Part shown: piece after piece, positions 1-7,806 of the stretch
How the letters are laid out: every line of letters begins with the position of its first letter
How positions within the stretch are numbered: position 1 is the first letter of the stretch
Source of the DNA: JAJFUG01 sp964386505
GTDB lineage: Bacteria > Gemmatimonadota > Glassbacteria > GWA2-58-10
Reading direction: 5' to 3'
NCBI GenBank assembly: GCA_964386505.1
Contig: CAYLSM010000102.1
Coordinates: 1 to 15,088 of the forward strand
Length of the DNA stretch: 15,088 nt
Notes under the pieces: model-generated
Databases searched by the model: none
Told to the model about the DNA's origin: nothing
What the model saw: the letters and a program-made list of their open reading frames with translations, nothing else
Program-made: the position numbers and the translations under genes

Positions 1-493
1 GGAGAGCGTGACTGCCACGGGCGGGGTGCTGGTCTGGAAAGAGCGCGAGCACTATGACACCCTGGAGGCCTGTTTCAAGTACCCGAAAGGTTTCCTGGTC
101 AACTACGAGACCCGTCTGGGCAACAGCTCGCTGCGCGCCGAGGCCGTGTTCTACGGCACGGGCGGGGTGCTGGACACCACCGCCTGGTCACCCACCAGCG
201 AGGGCGCTGTCCCGCCCGACCGTCTGGAGCCCGGCAACCGCATGTACCCGGCCAGCGCCACTGCCATGCACGCGGGCGAGGGAAAGACAGTGCTGGCAGC
301 CCTGACTCCCGATCCGCGCGGCCTGGACCACATGCGCAACTGGGTGCGCTGCCTCCGCAGCCGTCAGGCGCCCAATGCCACGATTGAGCACGGTTTCAGC
401 CACGCCCTGGCCGCGATCATGGCCCACCGCGCCGCAGACAGCGGCCACCGTGTGACTTTCGACCCGGCGACACGTTCAATAGCAGAAGTCTGA
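1..493 (+). CDS. Gfo/Idh/MocA-family oxidoreductase, C-terminal fragment (5' end outside window)
   Basis: This is the C-terminal part of an NAD(P)-dependent sugar dehydrogenase-like protein. The reading frame is open from base 2, so the gene begins upstream and the GTG at 8 is an internal valine. What is visible is the end of the substrate-binding alpha/beta domain: the stretch SVTATGGVLVWK, then DTLEACFKYPKGFLVNYETR, and a helical end with HMRNWVRCLRSRQAPN and EHGFSHALAAIMAHRA. These are typical of the long Gfo/Idh/MocA proteins common in planctomycete-like and FCB genomes. The N-terminal Rossmann fold and the catalytic Lys/His residues lie outside the window, so substrate and activity cannot be judged. 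The DUF6807 gene starts 55 nt downstream on the same strand and is probably cotranscribed. Confidence 0.85.
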   Translation, partial: ESVTATGGVLVWKEREHYDTLEACFKYPKGFLVNYETRLGNSSLRAEAVFYGTGGVLDTTAWSPTSEGAVPPDRLEPGNRMYPASATAMHAGEGKTVLAALTPDPRGLDHMRNWVRCLRSRQAPNATIEHGFSHALAAIMAHRAADSGHRVTFDPATRSIAEV

Positions 494-548
494 GACGGTT
501 TCTTCAATCCGAGACAGTAATTTCGGTATCCAGTGGGGAGAGGCAAAC

Positions 549-1856
549 ATGAGAATCCGTGCGATGCTTTACGCGGCGCTGGCCGTGACAGTCGCCCTGG
601 CCCTGGGCTGCACCAGCGATGAGGTGCTGGAAATCCCGTTCCCGCCCGGAATCGAGGGCCAGGACGTGCAGATCAGTCTGGCCCTTCCCGCCGGCATGAT
701 GGACAGCTCGGCACTCTGGGAGGTGATCCCCCCCGACTGCAAGCGCGGCAAGAAAGCCTACGCCCAGCCGTTCCTTGACCGCTGGGGCCTGGAACACGGC
801 GACACCACGCGCTGGAAAGTGACTTTCCTCTGGGACCCGGCCACCGGCAGCAAGGGCAACACCAAGTATTTCATCTGGCGCAAATCGCGCGAGGAGGTGG
901 CCCCGCTGTTCAGTTTCCAGGATGACGGCGCGAAGACCCTCACCGTACTGCAGGAGGGCAAGCCGGTCCTGTCCTATGTGTACGGGATGAACCTCAAGGA
1001 GGGCGTGGCCGAGGATCGCACGCGCTCCTGCTACGTGCACCCGCTCTGGGGTCTGGACAAGGAAGTGCTGACCGATGATTTCCCCGAGGACCACCCTCAC
1101 CACCGGGGCGTTTTCTGGACCTGGCCCGAGATCCTGGTGGGCGACAGCCCGGACACGCTCTCGCTCTGGGACATCCGCGGCATCCAGCAGCGGTTCGAAA
1201 GCTGGTTCGAGCCGCCCAAGGCCGGGCCGACTTTTGCCTCGTTCGGTGCACAGAACGGCTGGTACGCCGGCGAGAAGCGCGTGATGGACGAGCAGGTGCG
1301 CCTGACCGTGTTCCGCGCCGGTGATTTCGGACGGATAATCGATTTCGAGTTCCGCTGGACCGCCCTGGACCAGCCGGTCAAGGAGATCGGCGCACCGGAG
1401 GAGGACAAGGGCTACGGCGGGTTCGGCCTGCGCATGGCCCCCTGCGCCGACCCGGTGATCACCACCGACAGCGGCCTTCAGGCCGAGGACAGCAACCGTC
1501 AGCCGTTCCAGTGGGCCGATTTCTCGGCCCGTTTCGGCCAGAGCGAAAAAGCCTCGGGGGCGGCGATTTTCCCCGACCCGGCCAATCCGGGCTACCCGAA
1601 CGGCTGGACCCTGCGCCACTACGGCTTCACCGGCGTGGCCTGGCCGGGGCTGGAGCCGTTCACGTTCCAGCCCGGCGTGCCGGTGACAATGCGCTACCGG
1701 GTCTGGGTGCACCGCGGGGACGTGGATTGGGGACGGGTGGCGAGCACGGGTAAGATATTCCTGACTCCAATCCAGGCTCGCATTCTGCAGGAGGCCCCGC
1801 CGGGGGCGCTGGAGAGCCAGAAACCCAACCCGGAACGCAGCCGGGAAGGTAAATAG
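549..1856 (+). CDS. DUF6807 (PmoA-like) family protein with N-terminal signal peptide
   Basis: This 435-residue protein carries the hallmark of the DUF6807 family, sometimes labelled methane oxygenase PmoA, a name that should not be read as methane oxidation. Residues 162-187 run YVHPLWGLDKEVLTDDF and then DHPHHRG (181-187), with the His cluster conserved in the family. The N-terminus is a signal peptide with a hydrophobic run ending LALALGC. The Cys at about residue 21 could be lipidated, but Leu at -2 makes the lipobox imperfect. The ATG has a good GGGAG ribosome site about 10 nt upstream. The family often neighbours Gfo/Idh/MocA dehydrogenases, as here, which suggests a periplasmic or surface role in sugar or glycoside breakdown. 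The reaction is unknown. A terminator follows 24 nt after the stop. Confidence 0.85.
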   Translation: MRIRAMLYAALAVTVALALGCTSDEVLEIPFPPGIEGQDVQISLALPAGMMDSSALWEVIPPDCKRGKKAYAQPFLDRWGLEHGDTTRWKVTFLWDPATGSKGNTKYFIWRKSREEVAPLFSFQDDGAKTLTVLQEGKPVLSYVYGMNLKEGVAEDRTRSCYVHPLWGLDKEVLTDDFPEDHPHHRGVFWTWPEILVGDSPDTLSLWDIRGIQQRFESWFEPPKAGPTFASFGAQNGWYAGEKRVMDEQVRLTVFRAGDFGRIIDFEFRWTALDQPVKEIGAPEEDKGYGGFGLRMAPCADPVITTDSGLQAEDSNRQPFQWADFSARFGQSEKASGAAIFPDPANPGYPNGWTLRHYGFTGVAWPGLEPFTFQPGVPVTMRYRVWVHRGDVDWGRVASTGKIFLTPIQARILQEAPPGALESQKPNPERSREGK

Positions 1857-1880
1857 CACGCTGTTTCACCAGGAACACGA

Positions 1881-1918
1881 AATCCCGGAGGACACCAGTT
1901 CTCCGGGATTTTTTTTCG
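1881..1918 (+). terminator. Rho-independent terminator after the DUF6807 gene
   Basis: AATCCCGGAG (1881-1890) and CTCCGGGATT (1901-1910) form a perfect 10-bp stem around a 10-nt loop. The stem runs straight into a T tract (about eight consecutive T). It lies 24 nt beyond the stop codon and ends the oxidoreductase/DUF6807 transcription unit. Confidence 0.92.
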
Positions 1919-1985
1919 GTGTGTACTTTGGGCGCAACTGACAGGTGTATCTGACGTTCAAGCCATTTGATGTGTTAAGTTTTCC

Positions 1986-2014
1986 TTGCCAAAAAAGCAC
2001 AGATTGAATAAACT
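1986..2014 (+). promoter_or_regulatory. Weak candidate promoter for the cation efflux gene
   Basis: TTGCCA (1986-1991) is followed after 17 nt by TAAACT (2009-2014), each matching 4 of 6 consensus sigma-70 positions, within an AT-rich stretch after the terminator and 38 nt before the GTG start. The region must contain a promoter if the upstream terminator works, but this exact pair is a guess. Confidence 0.3.
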
Positions 2015-2052
2015 CTATCAAACTTACACTTGCTGTTGAATCCGGAGACCGC

Positions 2053-3246
2053 GTGAAGAAGCTGTCGAAAAAGATTGCCGAGCGTTTCGCGCCGGGCTAC
2101 GACGATCCACATAATATAGAAGCGCGCAGCCGGGTGGGCCTGATCGAGGGCTGGGTCAGCATCGCGGTCAACACCCTGCTGGGCGGGCTGAAAATCTGGC
2201 TCGGCCTCCTGACCGGCAGCCTGGCCCTTCTGGCGGATGCTTTCCACACTCTGGCCGACTCGGTCACCTCGGCCGTGGTGGTGCTGGGTTTCTGGCTGGC
2301 CCGTCAGCCGGCAGACCGCGAGCACCCGTTCGGCCACGGGCGGATCGACAGCGTGGCCGGGCTGGCCATAGCGGTGCTCCTGGCCTTGGTGTCGTTCGAA
2401 AGCGGCCGCGCTGCGGTGGAGCGGATTCTGCATCCGCAGCCGGTGGAGGCCGCGCTCTGGGTGATAGTGGTGGTGGCGCTCTCGGTGTTGGTCAAGGAGT
2501 GGCTGTCGCGCTTTTCCATGGATCTGGGGAAGCTGATCGGCTCGGACGCCCTGGTGGCGGATGCCTGGCACCACCGCAGCGACGTGTTCGCCACCTCGCT
2601 GGTGATTGTGGCGTTTTTCGGGGGGCGCCTGGGCCTGCCGTGGCTGGATGGCGTGATGGGCCTGGGGGTGAGCATATTCATCGGCTGGGCGGCCTGGGCC
2701 ATTATCCGCCAGAGCGTGGGTCCCCTGCTGGGCGAGCCCGCCCCGGACGAGGTCTACCGCGAGATAGGCCGGATCGCGGCCGCGGGCGAGGGCGTGCGGG
2801 GTGTGCACGATATCATAGTCCACCGCTACGGACTGACCCACGTGATCTCGGTGCACATCGAGGTGCCGGGCGACCGCAGCCCCCTCGAACTGCACGACAC
2901 CAGCGAGCGTATCGAGGAGAACATCGCCCGGCGTTTCCCCGGCCACGCCGTGGTCCACGTGGACCCGATCGATTTCAACCACCCGCATTACGACGAGGTG
3001 CAGGCCCTGGTGGGCCAGGCGGTGGAGAGCTGCCCTTACTGCGGCACTTTCCACGACCTGCGGATCGTGGGCGGCGAGGAGCATTTCACGGTCATCCTTG
3101 ATATCACCCTGAACGGCCGTCCCACCGAGCCTCAGATCGAGCAATGCCGCCAGTCGATAACCGAAAGCGTGCGGGGTGGTTTCCCCAAGGCCCGTGTGCT
3201 GATCAACGTGGAGCCGCTTTACAGCCGCCCGGCCGAGAATATCTGA
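2053..3246 (+). CDS. Cation diffusion facilitator transporter with duplicated C-terminal domain
   Basis: This 397-residue inner-membrane metal/proton antiporter of the CDF family probably exports zinc or a similar divalent cation. The metal-site signatures are D62-A-F-H65-T-L-A-D69 in the second membrane helix and D170-A-W-H173-H-R-S-D177 in the fifth. They give an HD-HD quartet (H65, D69, H173, D177), the arrangement associated with zinc-type members. HPFGHGR (91-97) is the usual loop after helix 2. The cytoplasmic part is longer than usual. A dimerisation-type domain starts at GVRGVHD (247-253) and a second similar one at GTFHDLR (331-337), joined by a C327-P-Y-C330 motif. The start is GTG with GGAG five nt upstream; no nearby ATG fits better. 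It stands alone between a terminator and the mod promoter. Metal specificity is inferred. Confidence 0.92.
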   Translation: MKKLSKKIAERFAPGYDDPHNIEARSRVGLIEGWVSIAVNTLLGGLKIWLGLLTGSLALLADAFHTLADSVTSAVVVLGFWLARQPADREHPFGHGRIDSVAGLAIAVLLALVSFESGRAAVERILHPQPVEAALWVIVVVALSVLVKEWLSRFSMDLGKLIGSDALVADAWHHRSDVFATSLVIVAFFGGRLGLPWLDGVMGLGVSIFIGWAAWAIIRQSVGPLLGEPAPDEVYREIGRIAAAGEGVRGVHDIIVHRYGLTHVISVHIEVPGDRSPLELHDTSERIEENIARRFPGHAVVHVDPIDFNHPHYDEVQALVGQAVESCPYCGTFHDLRIVGGEEHFTVILDITLNGRPTEPQIEQCRQSITESVRGGFPKARVLINVEPLYSRPAENI

Positions 3247-3350
3247 GCTTCAGCCCGTTTTCCACCTCCCACAATAACGGAAGTCCCACCCTCCGGCGTT
3301 CTGTCGACCCGCCGCCTGCCCGCATTGGACTGGAATCCGGCGCGGGCTGA

Positions 3351-3359
3351 TGGTATAAT
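3351..3359 (+). promoter_or_regulatory. Extended -10 promoter of the modABC operon
   Basis: TGGTATAAT gives a TGn extension plus a consensus TATAAT at 3354-3359, 62 nt before the modA start. There is no good -35 at 16-18 nt; TTGGAC (3325-3330) is too far at 23 nt. That fits an extended -10 promoter that depends little on -35. Transcription would begin near 3366. Confidence 0.6.
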
Positions 3360-3421
3360 GCTACATATAAGAAGGTCCCCCGGACTGAACCGGAAAGCTG
3401 TCTCTTGGACAGGAGCGGGCG

Positions 3422-4204
3422 ATGCGGAATGAGTGTGCCGGGCGGGTGTTCACCCTGGCCCTGGCGGCTGTGGTGGCGCTGTCCGCGGCCGGCTGCGGCG
3501 GCGGGAAGAAAGAGCCCCTGCGGCTCAACGTGGCCTGCGCGGCCAGTCTGACCGATGTAATGGAGGCGGCGGGCAAGGCCTTTGCGGCCAGGACCGGGGT
3601 GCGGGTGGAGTGCGAATTCGGCTCGAGCGGGGCCCTGGCGCGCAAGGTGGCCGGGGACGCCCCGTTCGACCTGTTCGTTTCGGCCAACTACAAATGGTTG
3701 CAATTCCTGGTGCAGAACGGCCGGGTGGATTCGAGCGCCGGTGTGCGTCTGGCGCTGAACACGCTGGTCTGCGTGGTGCCGGAGGCTGCGAAAGCTGCGC
3801 CCGCCTCGGCGGCGGAGCTGCCGGCCCTCGGGAAAGTGGCCCTGGGCGACCCGGAGCACGTGCCGGCCGGTATCTACGCGCGCCAGGCCCTGCAGAACCT
3901 TGGAGTCTGGGATTCACTTCAGGCCGGGGAGCATCTGGTGCTGAGCCAGGACGTGCGCGCGGCGTTGACCCTGGTCGAGCAGGGGGCGGTGGATGCCGGA
4001 ATAGTCTACGCCACTGACGCCCGGGCGAGCAGCCGCGTGCGCCTGGCGTTCACTTTCTCGGAACAGTCCCACGATCCGGTGGACTACTACGCCGCGGTGG
4101 TGACCACGAGCCCCCACGCCGCCCAGGCGACCCGTCTGCTCGAATTCATGCAGGGCGCTGAGTTCCGGGACATTCTGACCGGCTGCGGTTTTTCACTGCC
4201 ATGA
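3422..4204 (+). CDS. modA: Molybdate ABC transporter substrate-binding lipoprotein ModA
   Basis: This 260-residue periplasmic binding protein for molybdate (possibly tungstate) delivers the oxyanion to ModBC. A signal peptide ends in a lipobox-like SAAGC with Cys25, followed by a Gly/Lys tether, so the protein is probably membrane-anchored rather than free. Family blocks appear in order: AASLTDV (40-46), GSSGAL (67-72), PFDLFVSAN (81-89), GDPEHVPAGIY (142-152) and VDAGIVYATDA (190-200). The serines in the first two blocks normally contact the oxyanion. The ATG at 3422 has AGGAG six nt upstream. It is the first gene of modABC, with modB starting 20 nt after its stop. Molybdate versus tungstate cannot be separated from this sequence alone. 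Confidence 0.94.
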   Translation: MRNECAGRVFTLALAAVVALSAAGCGGGKKEPLRLNVACAASLTDVMEAAGKAFAARTGVRVECEFGSSGALARKVAGDAPFDLFVSANYKWLQFLVQNGRVDSSAGVRLALNTLVCVVPEAAKAAPASAAELPALGKVALGDPEHVPAGIYARQALQNLGVWDSLQAGEHLVLSQDVRAALTLVEQGAVDAGIVYATDARASSRVRLAFTFSEQSHDPVDYYAAVVTTSPHAAQATRLLEFMQGAEFRDILTGCGFSLP

Positions 4205-4224
4205 GCTTTGCCCGGGGAGATTGA

Positions 4225-4932
4225 ATGCTGGGAATCCAGGAAACGGAATGGCAGGCGGTGGGGCTGTCACTGCTGATGGGCGCGGGAGCCACGGCTCTGG
4301 CTGTCGTTCCGGGGGTGGCCCTGGCCTGGCTCCTCAGCCGGAGCAGTTTCCGGGGCAAGAGCATGCTGGAAACAGCTATTTTCCTGCCCCTGGTGCTGCC
4401 TCCGGTAGTGACCGGCTATGCGCTTCTGATGCTGTTCGGCGTGCACAGCCCGCTGGGCCGTTTGCTGGATGCGCTGGGCGTGCGGCTGGTGTTCACCTGG
4501 GGCGGAATGGCCGTGGCCGCGGCGGTGATGGGCCTGCCGCTGCTGGTGCGCACGGCGCGCCACGCCATCGAGAGCGTGGACCCGCGCCTGGAACAGGCCG
4601 CGCGCACCCTGGGCTGCACACCCCTGCACACTTTCTTCACGGTCACCCTGCCGCTGGCCTGGCCCGGGATCGCAGCCGGTCTGGTGCTCTGCTTCGCCCG
4701 GGCCCTGGGCGAGTTCGGGGCCACGGCAATGATCTCGGCCGGAACGAGCGGCAACCGCACGATCGCCCTCGAAATTTTCCGCCACTACCAGACCCCGGGC
4801 CAGGACTGGGAGGTCCTTCGCCTGGCCCTGATCTCGGTCACCTTGAGCGCCCTGGCCCTGGCGGCGAGCGAGTACCTGATCGGCCGCTCGGCTGCGGCCC
4901 GCTACCGTATCGAGCGCGGGAGGCAGGAATGA
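4225..4932 (+). CDS. modB: Molybdate ABC transporter permease ModB
   Basis: This 235-residue inner-membrane permease forms the molybdate channel as a homodimer coupled to ModC. It has five to six hydrophobic helices. The cytoplasmic EAA loop is visible as EQAARTLGCTPLHTFF and following residues (about 123-148, ending in LPLAWPG), which docks on the ATPase. LARALGEFGATAMI-like sequence downstream is the usual ModB/CysT signature. Length is normal for ModB. The ATG has GGGGAGA about 6 nt upstream. Its stop overlaps the modC start in the sequence ATGA (4929-4932), so the two proteins are probably translationally coupled. Confidence 0.94.
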   Translation: MLGIQETEWQAVGLSLLMGAGATALAVVPGVALAWLLSRSSFRGKSMLETAIFLPLVLPPVVTGYALLMLFGVHSPLGRLLDALGVRLVFTWGGMAVAAAVMGLPLLVRTARHAIESVDPRLEQAARTLGCTPLHTFFTVTLPLAWPGIAAGLVLCFARALGEFGATAMISAGTSGNRTIALEIFRHYQTPGQDWEVLRLALISVTLSALALAASEYLIGRSAAARYRIERGRQE

Positions 4933-6041
4933 TAGAGCTGCGGGCGAGCCTCAGACGCGGGGCCTACAGCCTGGAGGCCACCCTGTCCAGCCGCGCCACG
5001 GTCACCGGGCTGATCGGCCCCTCGGGCAGCGGCAAGACCACGCTGCTGGAGGCCCTGGCCGGACTTCTGCGCCCGTCTGCGGGACGGATCGCTCTGGCGG
5101 ACGGGCCGGTGTTTTTCGACTCCGCCCAGGGAATCAACATACCGGCCGAGCGCCGCCGCCTGGGTGTGGTGTTCCAGGAGAACCTGCTCTTTCCGAACCT
5201 GAACGTGCGCGACAACCTCCTGTTCGGTTACCACCGCGTGCCCCCGGGACAGCGCCGCCTGGAGCCGGAGGAAATCTGCGAGCTGCTCGACCTGGGGCCG
5301 CTGCTGGAGCGCGGCACGGCCGGGCTTTCCGGGGGCGAGGCGCGGCGTGTGGCCCTCGGACGGGCGCTGCTGGCGAGCCCGGTGCTGCTTCTTCTGGACG
5401 AGCCGCTCACCGGCCTGGACATGTCCCTGCGCGACCGGGTGCTGGCCTACCTGTTGAGGCTCAAGCAGGAACTGGCGATCCCGATGATTCTGGTCAGTCA
5501 CCGTTTCACGGACATATTCTGTCTGGCCGACTCGGTGGCCCTGCTGGAGGTGGAAAACAGCGCGGACGGCAGGAAGAGTGCACGCGTGGCGGCCCAGGGC
5601 GAGCCGCAGGCGGTGATCGCCGCGGCGGAGAAAGTGGTGGGGCTGGAGCAGTTGGAGACTGTCATCCCTGGCACTCTTGAGAGCGCCGCTCCAGGGGCGG
5701 ACTGCCGCACGGTCCGCGCCGGAGATTTAAGTCTGCATGTGGCCCTGGACCACGGCGCGCCTGGCGCGCGCTGCTATGTCAGCCTGCGCGCGGATGAGGT
5801 GATCCTGGCACGCAGCCGCCCTCCCGCGCTCAGCAGCCGCAATGTCTGGCCGGGACGGGTGAGTGCGGTGCGCTGCCTGGAGCATACGACAGTGGTGACA
5901 GTGGACGTGGGCACACCGATCGCAGTGGAGGTCACCCGAGCGGCTGTGCGCGAGCTGGAGCTGGCCCCGGGCGTGGAGGTGTACGCGATTGTCAAGGCCC
6001 GCAGCCTGCGCACAGTGGTGCTTGGGCCGCCGGACGGTTGA
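4929..6041 (+). CDS. modC: Molybdate ABC transporter ATP-binding protein ModC
   Basis: This 370-residue ATPase energises molybdate import. Visible motifs are Walker A GPSGSGKTT (30-38), Q-loop in VVFQENLLFPNL, ABC signature LSGGEARRVALGRAL (133-147), Walker B LLLLDEP with D157-E158, and H-loop His191 in VSHRFTDIF. The C-terminal third holds two TOBE-like segments, the second starting near L301 (LSSRNVWPGRV). These oxyanion-sensing domains normally feed back on transport. The start at 4929 overlaps the modB stop by 4 nt. The same frame is open far upstream through modB, but that stretch is a shadow of modB and not a fusion. It is the last gene of the operon, with a strong hairpin terminator 84 nt downstream. 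Confidence 0.94.
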   Translation: MIELRASLRRGAYSLEATLSSRATVTGLIGPSGSGKTTLLEALAGLLRPSAGRIALADGPVFFDSAQGINIPAERRRLGVVFQENLLFPNLNVRDNLLFGYHRVPPGQRRLEPEEICELLDLGPLLERGTAGLSGGEARRVALGRALLASPVLLLLDEPLTGLDMSLRDRVLAYLLRLKQELAIPMILVSHRFTDIFCLADSVALLEVENSADGRKSARVAAQGEPQAVIAAAEKVVGLEQLETVIPGTLESAAPGADCRTVRAGDLSLHVALDHGAPGARCYVSLRADEVILARSRPPALSSRNVWPGRVSAVRCLEHTTVVTVDVGTPIAVEVTRAAVRELELAPGVEVYAIVKARSLRTVVLGPPDG

Positions 6042-6124
6042 GTGTATTCTCCAGTCGGGCGGCGCCTGTAGCCACCTGCGCGCGCCGGATGCATGTTTCC
6101 GATACTGATCCGGCGAGGAGGGAT

Positions 6125-6170
6125 AAAAAGCCCGGAGCGCCTGGTTTTACGCCGCGCTCCGGGCTTTTTT
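6125..6170. terminator. Bidirectional terminator between modC and the lipoprotein array
   Basis: AAAAAGCCCGGAGCGC (6125-6140) is the exact reverse complement of GCGCTCCGGGCTTTTT (6154-6169), around a 13-nt loop. The A run on one side and T run on the other let it end transcription from both strands. It lies between the modC stop (6041, plus) and the last lipoprotein stop (6193, minus), the junction of two converging operons. Confidence 0.93.
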
Positions 6171-6192
6171 GATGCAAATCTGTAAATCGAAT

Positions 6193-6912
6193 CTACCTGA
6201 TCCGCTCGAACAGCAGCGATGGCTCCTCGTTGTCGGTGGGCCGGTCGGAACGGTAGAACGGGTTGTAGAGGATGGTGTTCGAGCCGGACTGGATTTTTAC
6301 GCTCCCGTCGACCGGGTAATGGCGCAGGACCGCGTCATCTTCGGTCACGTCTATCTGGCGCCCGAGCGAGTCCACCGGCAACCGGAGGCCGTTGAACAGG
6401 ATCGTGCCCTTGTAGTCCCCGGCGAAAGCGGCCGACTGACTGACATATATCTTCGTCGGAATCCAGTAATCGCCGCTTTTTTTCATGCTCCCGTCGAACT
6501 TGAGTTTGCCGCCCAGGTACAGGTGCCCGTCATCCGTGTAGTCGTTGTAGGCCATCTCGAATTTGAACGTCACCCCGTCAATCGTATTGCCGGAAAGCTC
6601 GGTGAAGCCCTCAGTGACAGCATAGCCGTAGGTAGTGCCGCTCACGCGCACGACCTTGGTGCCGTACTCGGCGTCGACCATCAAGTCCTGCGCGGCCTTG
6701 GTATAGGACCGGTAGACAATGGTAAAGATATCCTGGCAGGCGCTGTTCCGGTTCAGGTCGGTGACTGTCTGGTTGGAGCGGCTGTCGCCCATGGTCAGGC
6801 TTCCGTCCAGGTTGCTCTCTTCTACCGGTGAGCTGGGGTTGTCGCCGCCGCCGCAGGCAGCCAGGAACAGGGACAATACCGTCACGCTCAAAAAGGTCAG
6901 TTTCTTTCTCAT
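6193..6912 (-). CDS. Array lipoprotein 5: uncharacterised receptor-linked lipoprotein (family A)
   Basis: This 239-residue putative outer-membrane lipoprotein is the promoter-distal member of five paralogs; I do not recognise the family. The signal peptide ends LFLAAC followed by GGGDNPSS. The start chosen is the ATG at 6912, with GGAG about 8 nt upstream and a normal signal peptide; the frame is open further up, but that extension would bury the signal. Shared family blocks are LDGSLTMGDSRSN near residue 37, VRVSGTTYGYAV, a beta-rich middle with DDGHLYLGG, then FAGDYKGTILFNGLRLPVDS and the end block LYNPFYR. After that it has an extra tail absent from its relatives (RPTDNEEPSLLFERIR). The alternating polar/hydrophobic pattern suggests an all-beta fold. 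It is separated from the preceding paralog by 137 nt, the widest gap in the array. Confidence 0.8.
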   Translation of the reverse strand: MRKKLTFLSVTVLSLFLAACGGGDNPSSPVEESNLDGSLTMGDSRSNQTVTDLNRNSACQDIFTIVYRSYTKAAQDLMVDAEYGTKVVRVSGTTYGYAVTEGFTELSGNTIDGVTFKFEMAYNDYTDDGHLYLGGKLKFDGSMKKSGDYWIPTKIYVSQSAAFAGDYKGTILFNGLRLPVDSLGRQIDVTEDDAVLRHYPVDGSVKIQSGSNTILYNPFYRSDRPTDNEEPSLLFERIR

Positions 6913-7049
6913 CCAGGTCTCCGAAGCATAATGAGCGACGGGGAGGGAGCGGCCTTTCTCCGGCCCCATGTCAACCGATATGGACTTAAAAATGCAGATT
7001 TTGCTTCCCGTTTTCAAGTAATATCAGGCTCTCCGGGGGGGGGAGCGGC

Positions 7050-7748
7050 TCAACCGCCGATATCCATGCGGTAATAGGGGTTGAACCGTGCTACCTGCAC
7101 GCCTCCGTATTTAAAGGTCTGGCTTCCCTCCGATTTATAGTAACGCAGCTCGGGAATCGAGGCGTAGACACTGGTGATCAGGTTGTTCGAATCGATGGCC
7201 AAGCGCATGGTGTTGTACTCCACCGCCCCGGCGTAATTGCCGGCGAATGCCAAGCCGCCTTTCATGTAAACATAATACTTGGTTAGTATTCCGCCCTGGT
7301 TTTGGATATAGCCGCTCGCCATCGGCACGCCGCCCATGAAAACGAAACCGGAGTCGGAGAAATCGTAGAGGGTCATGCTGAAAGAGTAGTCGACATATTC
7401 AGGGTTCGAGGTCCGTAACTTCCTGTTCCCCAGAATCTCGGCATAACCTGAATAGCGGCCGCTTATCCGGGTTATGATCAGGGTGTCCTCGACAGTCTGC
7501 GGCGAGCTGGCGATCCCGGCCAGAGCGCGCTTGCAGAGTCCATAGAGCTCGGAATTGAGTATCTGGGCCACCGGCCACTGGTTGGCAGTCGAGACCGGAG
7601 TGTTCGCACGGCCCGAGCCCAGGGTCAGGAGTCCGCCGTAGCTGGTGAGATTCTCATTGCCGGAGGTGGGGTCACTGCGGCCGCTGCCGCAGCCGACAAG
7701 GAAAAGGGTCAGAATAAATGCCGCTGCTGAAAGGATTGTTCTCTTCAT
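7050..7748 (-). CDS. Array lipoprotein 4: uncharacterised receptor-linked lipoprotein (family A)
   Basis: This 232-residue lipoprotein has a signal peptide ending LFLVGC and a tether GSGRSDPTS. It keeps the full family pattern: YGGLLTLGSGRANTPVS, an SELYG..RALAGI segment, TRISGRYSGYAE, YDFSDSGFVFMGG, GLAFAGNYAGAVEYNTMRL and the terminal RFNPYYR. It is closest to its upstream neighbour (7807-8526); the 13 residues YDFSDSGFVFMGG are identical in both, and the DNA there is nearly identical. The ATG has a strong GGAGG five nt upstream. No enzymatic motif is visible. The likely location is the outer membrane, since the residue after Cys is Gly rather than Asp. The role, perhaps ligand capture for the receptor at the head of the operon, is inferred from context only. 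Confidence 0.8.
   Translation of the reverse strand: MKRTILSAAAFILTLFLVGCGSGRSDPTSGNENLTSYGGLLTLGSGRANTPVSTANQWPVAQILNSELYGLCKRALAGIASSPQTVEDTLIITRISGRYSGYAEILGNRKLRTSNPEYVDYSFSMTLYDFSDSGFVFMGGVPMASGYIQNQGGILTKYYVYMKGGLAFAGNYAGAVEYNTMRLAIDSNNLITSVYASIPELRYYKSEGSQTFKYGGVQVARFNPYYRMDIGG
7330..7364. repeat. Near-identical 35-nt block, copy 1 (in array lipoprotein 4)
   Basis: These 35 nt match 8111-8145 with one difference and encode the conserved DFSDSGFVFMGG core. The flanking coding DNA of the two paralogs is far less similar. This points to recent local gene conversion or strong constraint on this core. Confidence 0.7.
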
Positions 7749-7806
7749 ACACGCCTCCGGGCAATCTATGTCATCAGCTGCCGACTCTGCGAGTCCAGCC
7801 GTCAGT

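Noticed and set aside
504..1859. 451-codon open frame on the minus strand opposite the DUF6807 gene
   Set aside because: The plus-strand protein has clear family motifs, a signal peptide and a ribosome site. The antisense frame is His/Arg/Gly-rich with no recognisable domain, a usual artefact of GC-rich codon use.
2499..3101. 200-codon plus-strand frame inside the cation efflux gene
   Set aside because: It is Gly/Arg/Pro-rich and out of frame with a gene showing clear metal-site motifs, hence a shadow.
4221..4928. Apparent N-terminal extension of ModC, giving a 606-residue protein
   Set aside because: This part is modB read in another frame and has low-complexity Gly/Arg/Pro composition. 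The ATG at 4929 gives a normal ModC.
6913..7017. Upstream in-frame extension of the 6193-6912 lipoprotein
   Set aside because: It would bury the signal peptide 35 residues inside. The ATG at 6912 has GGAG upstream.
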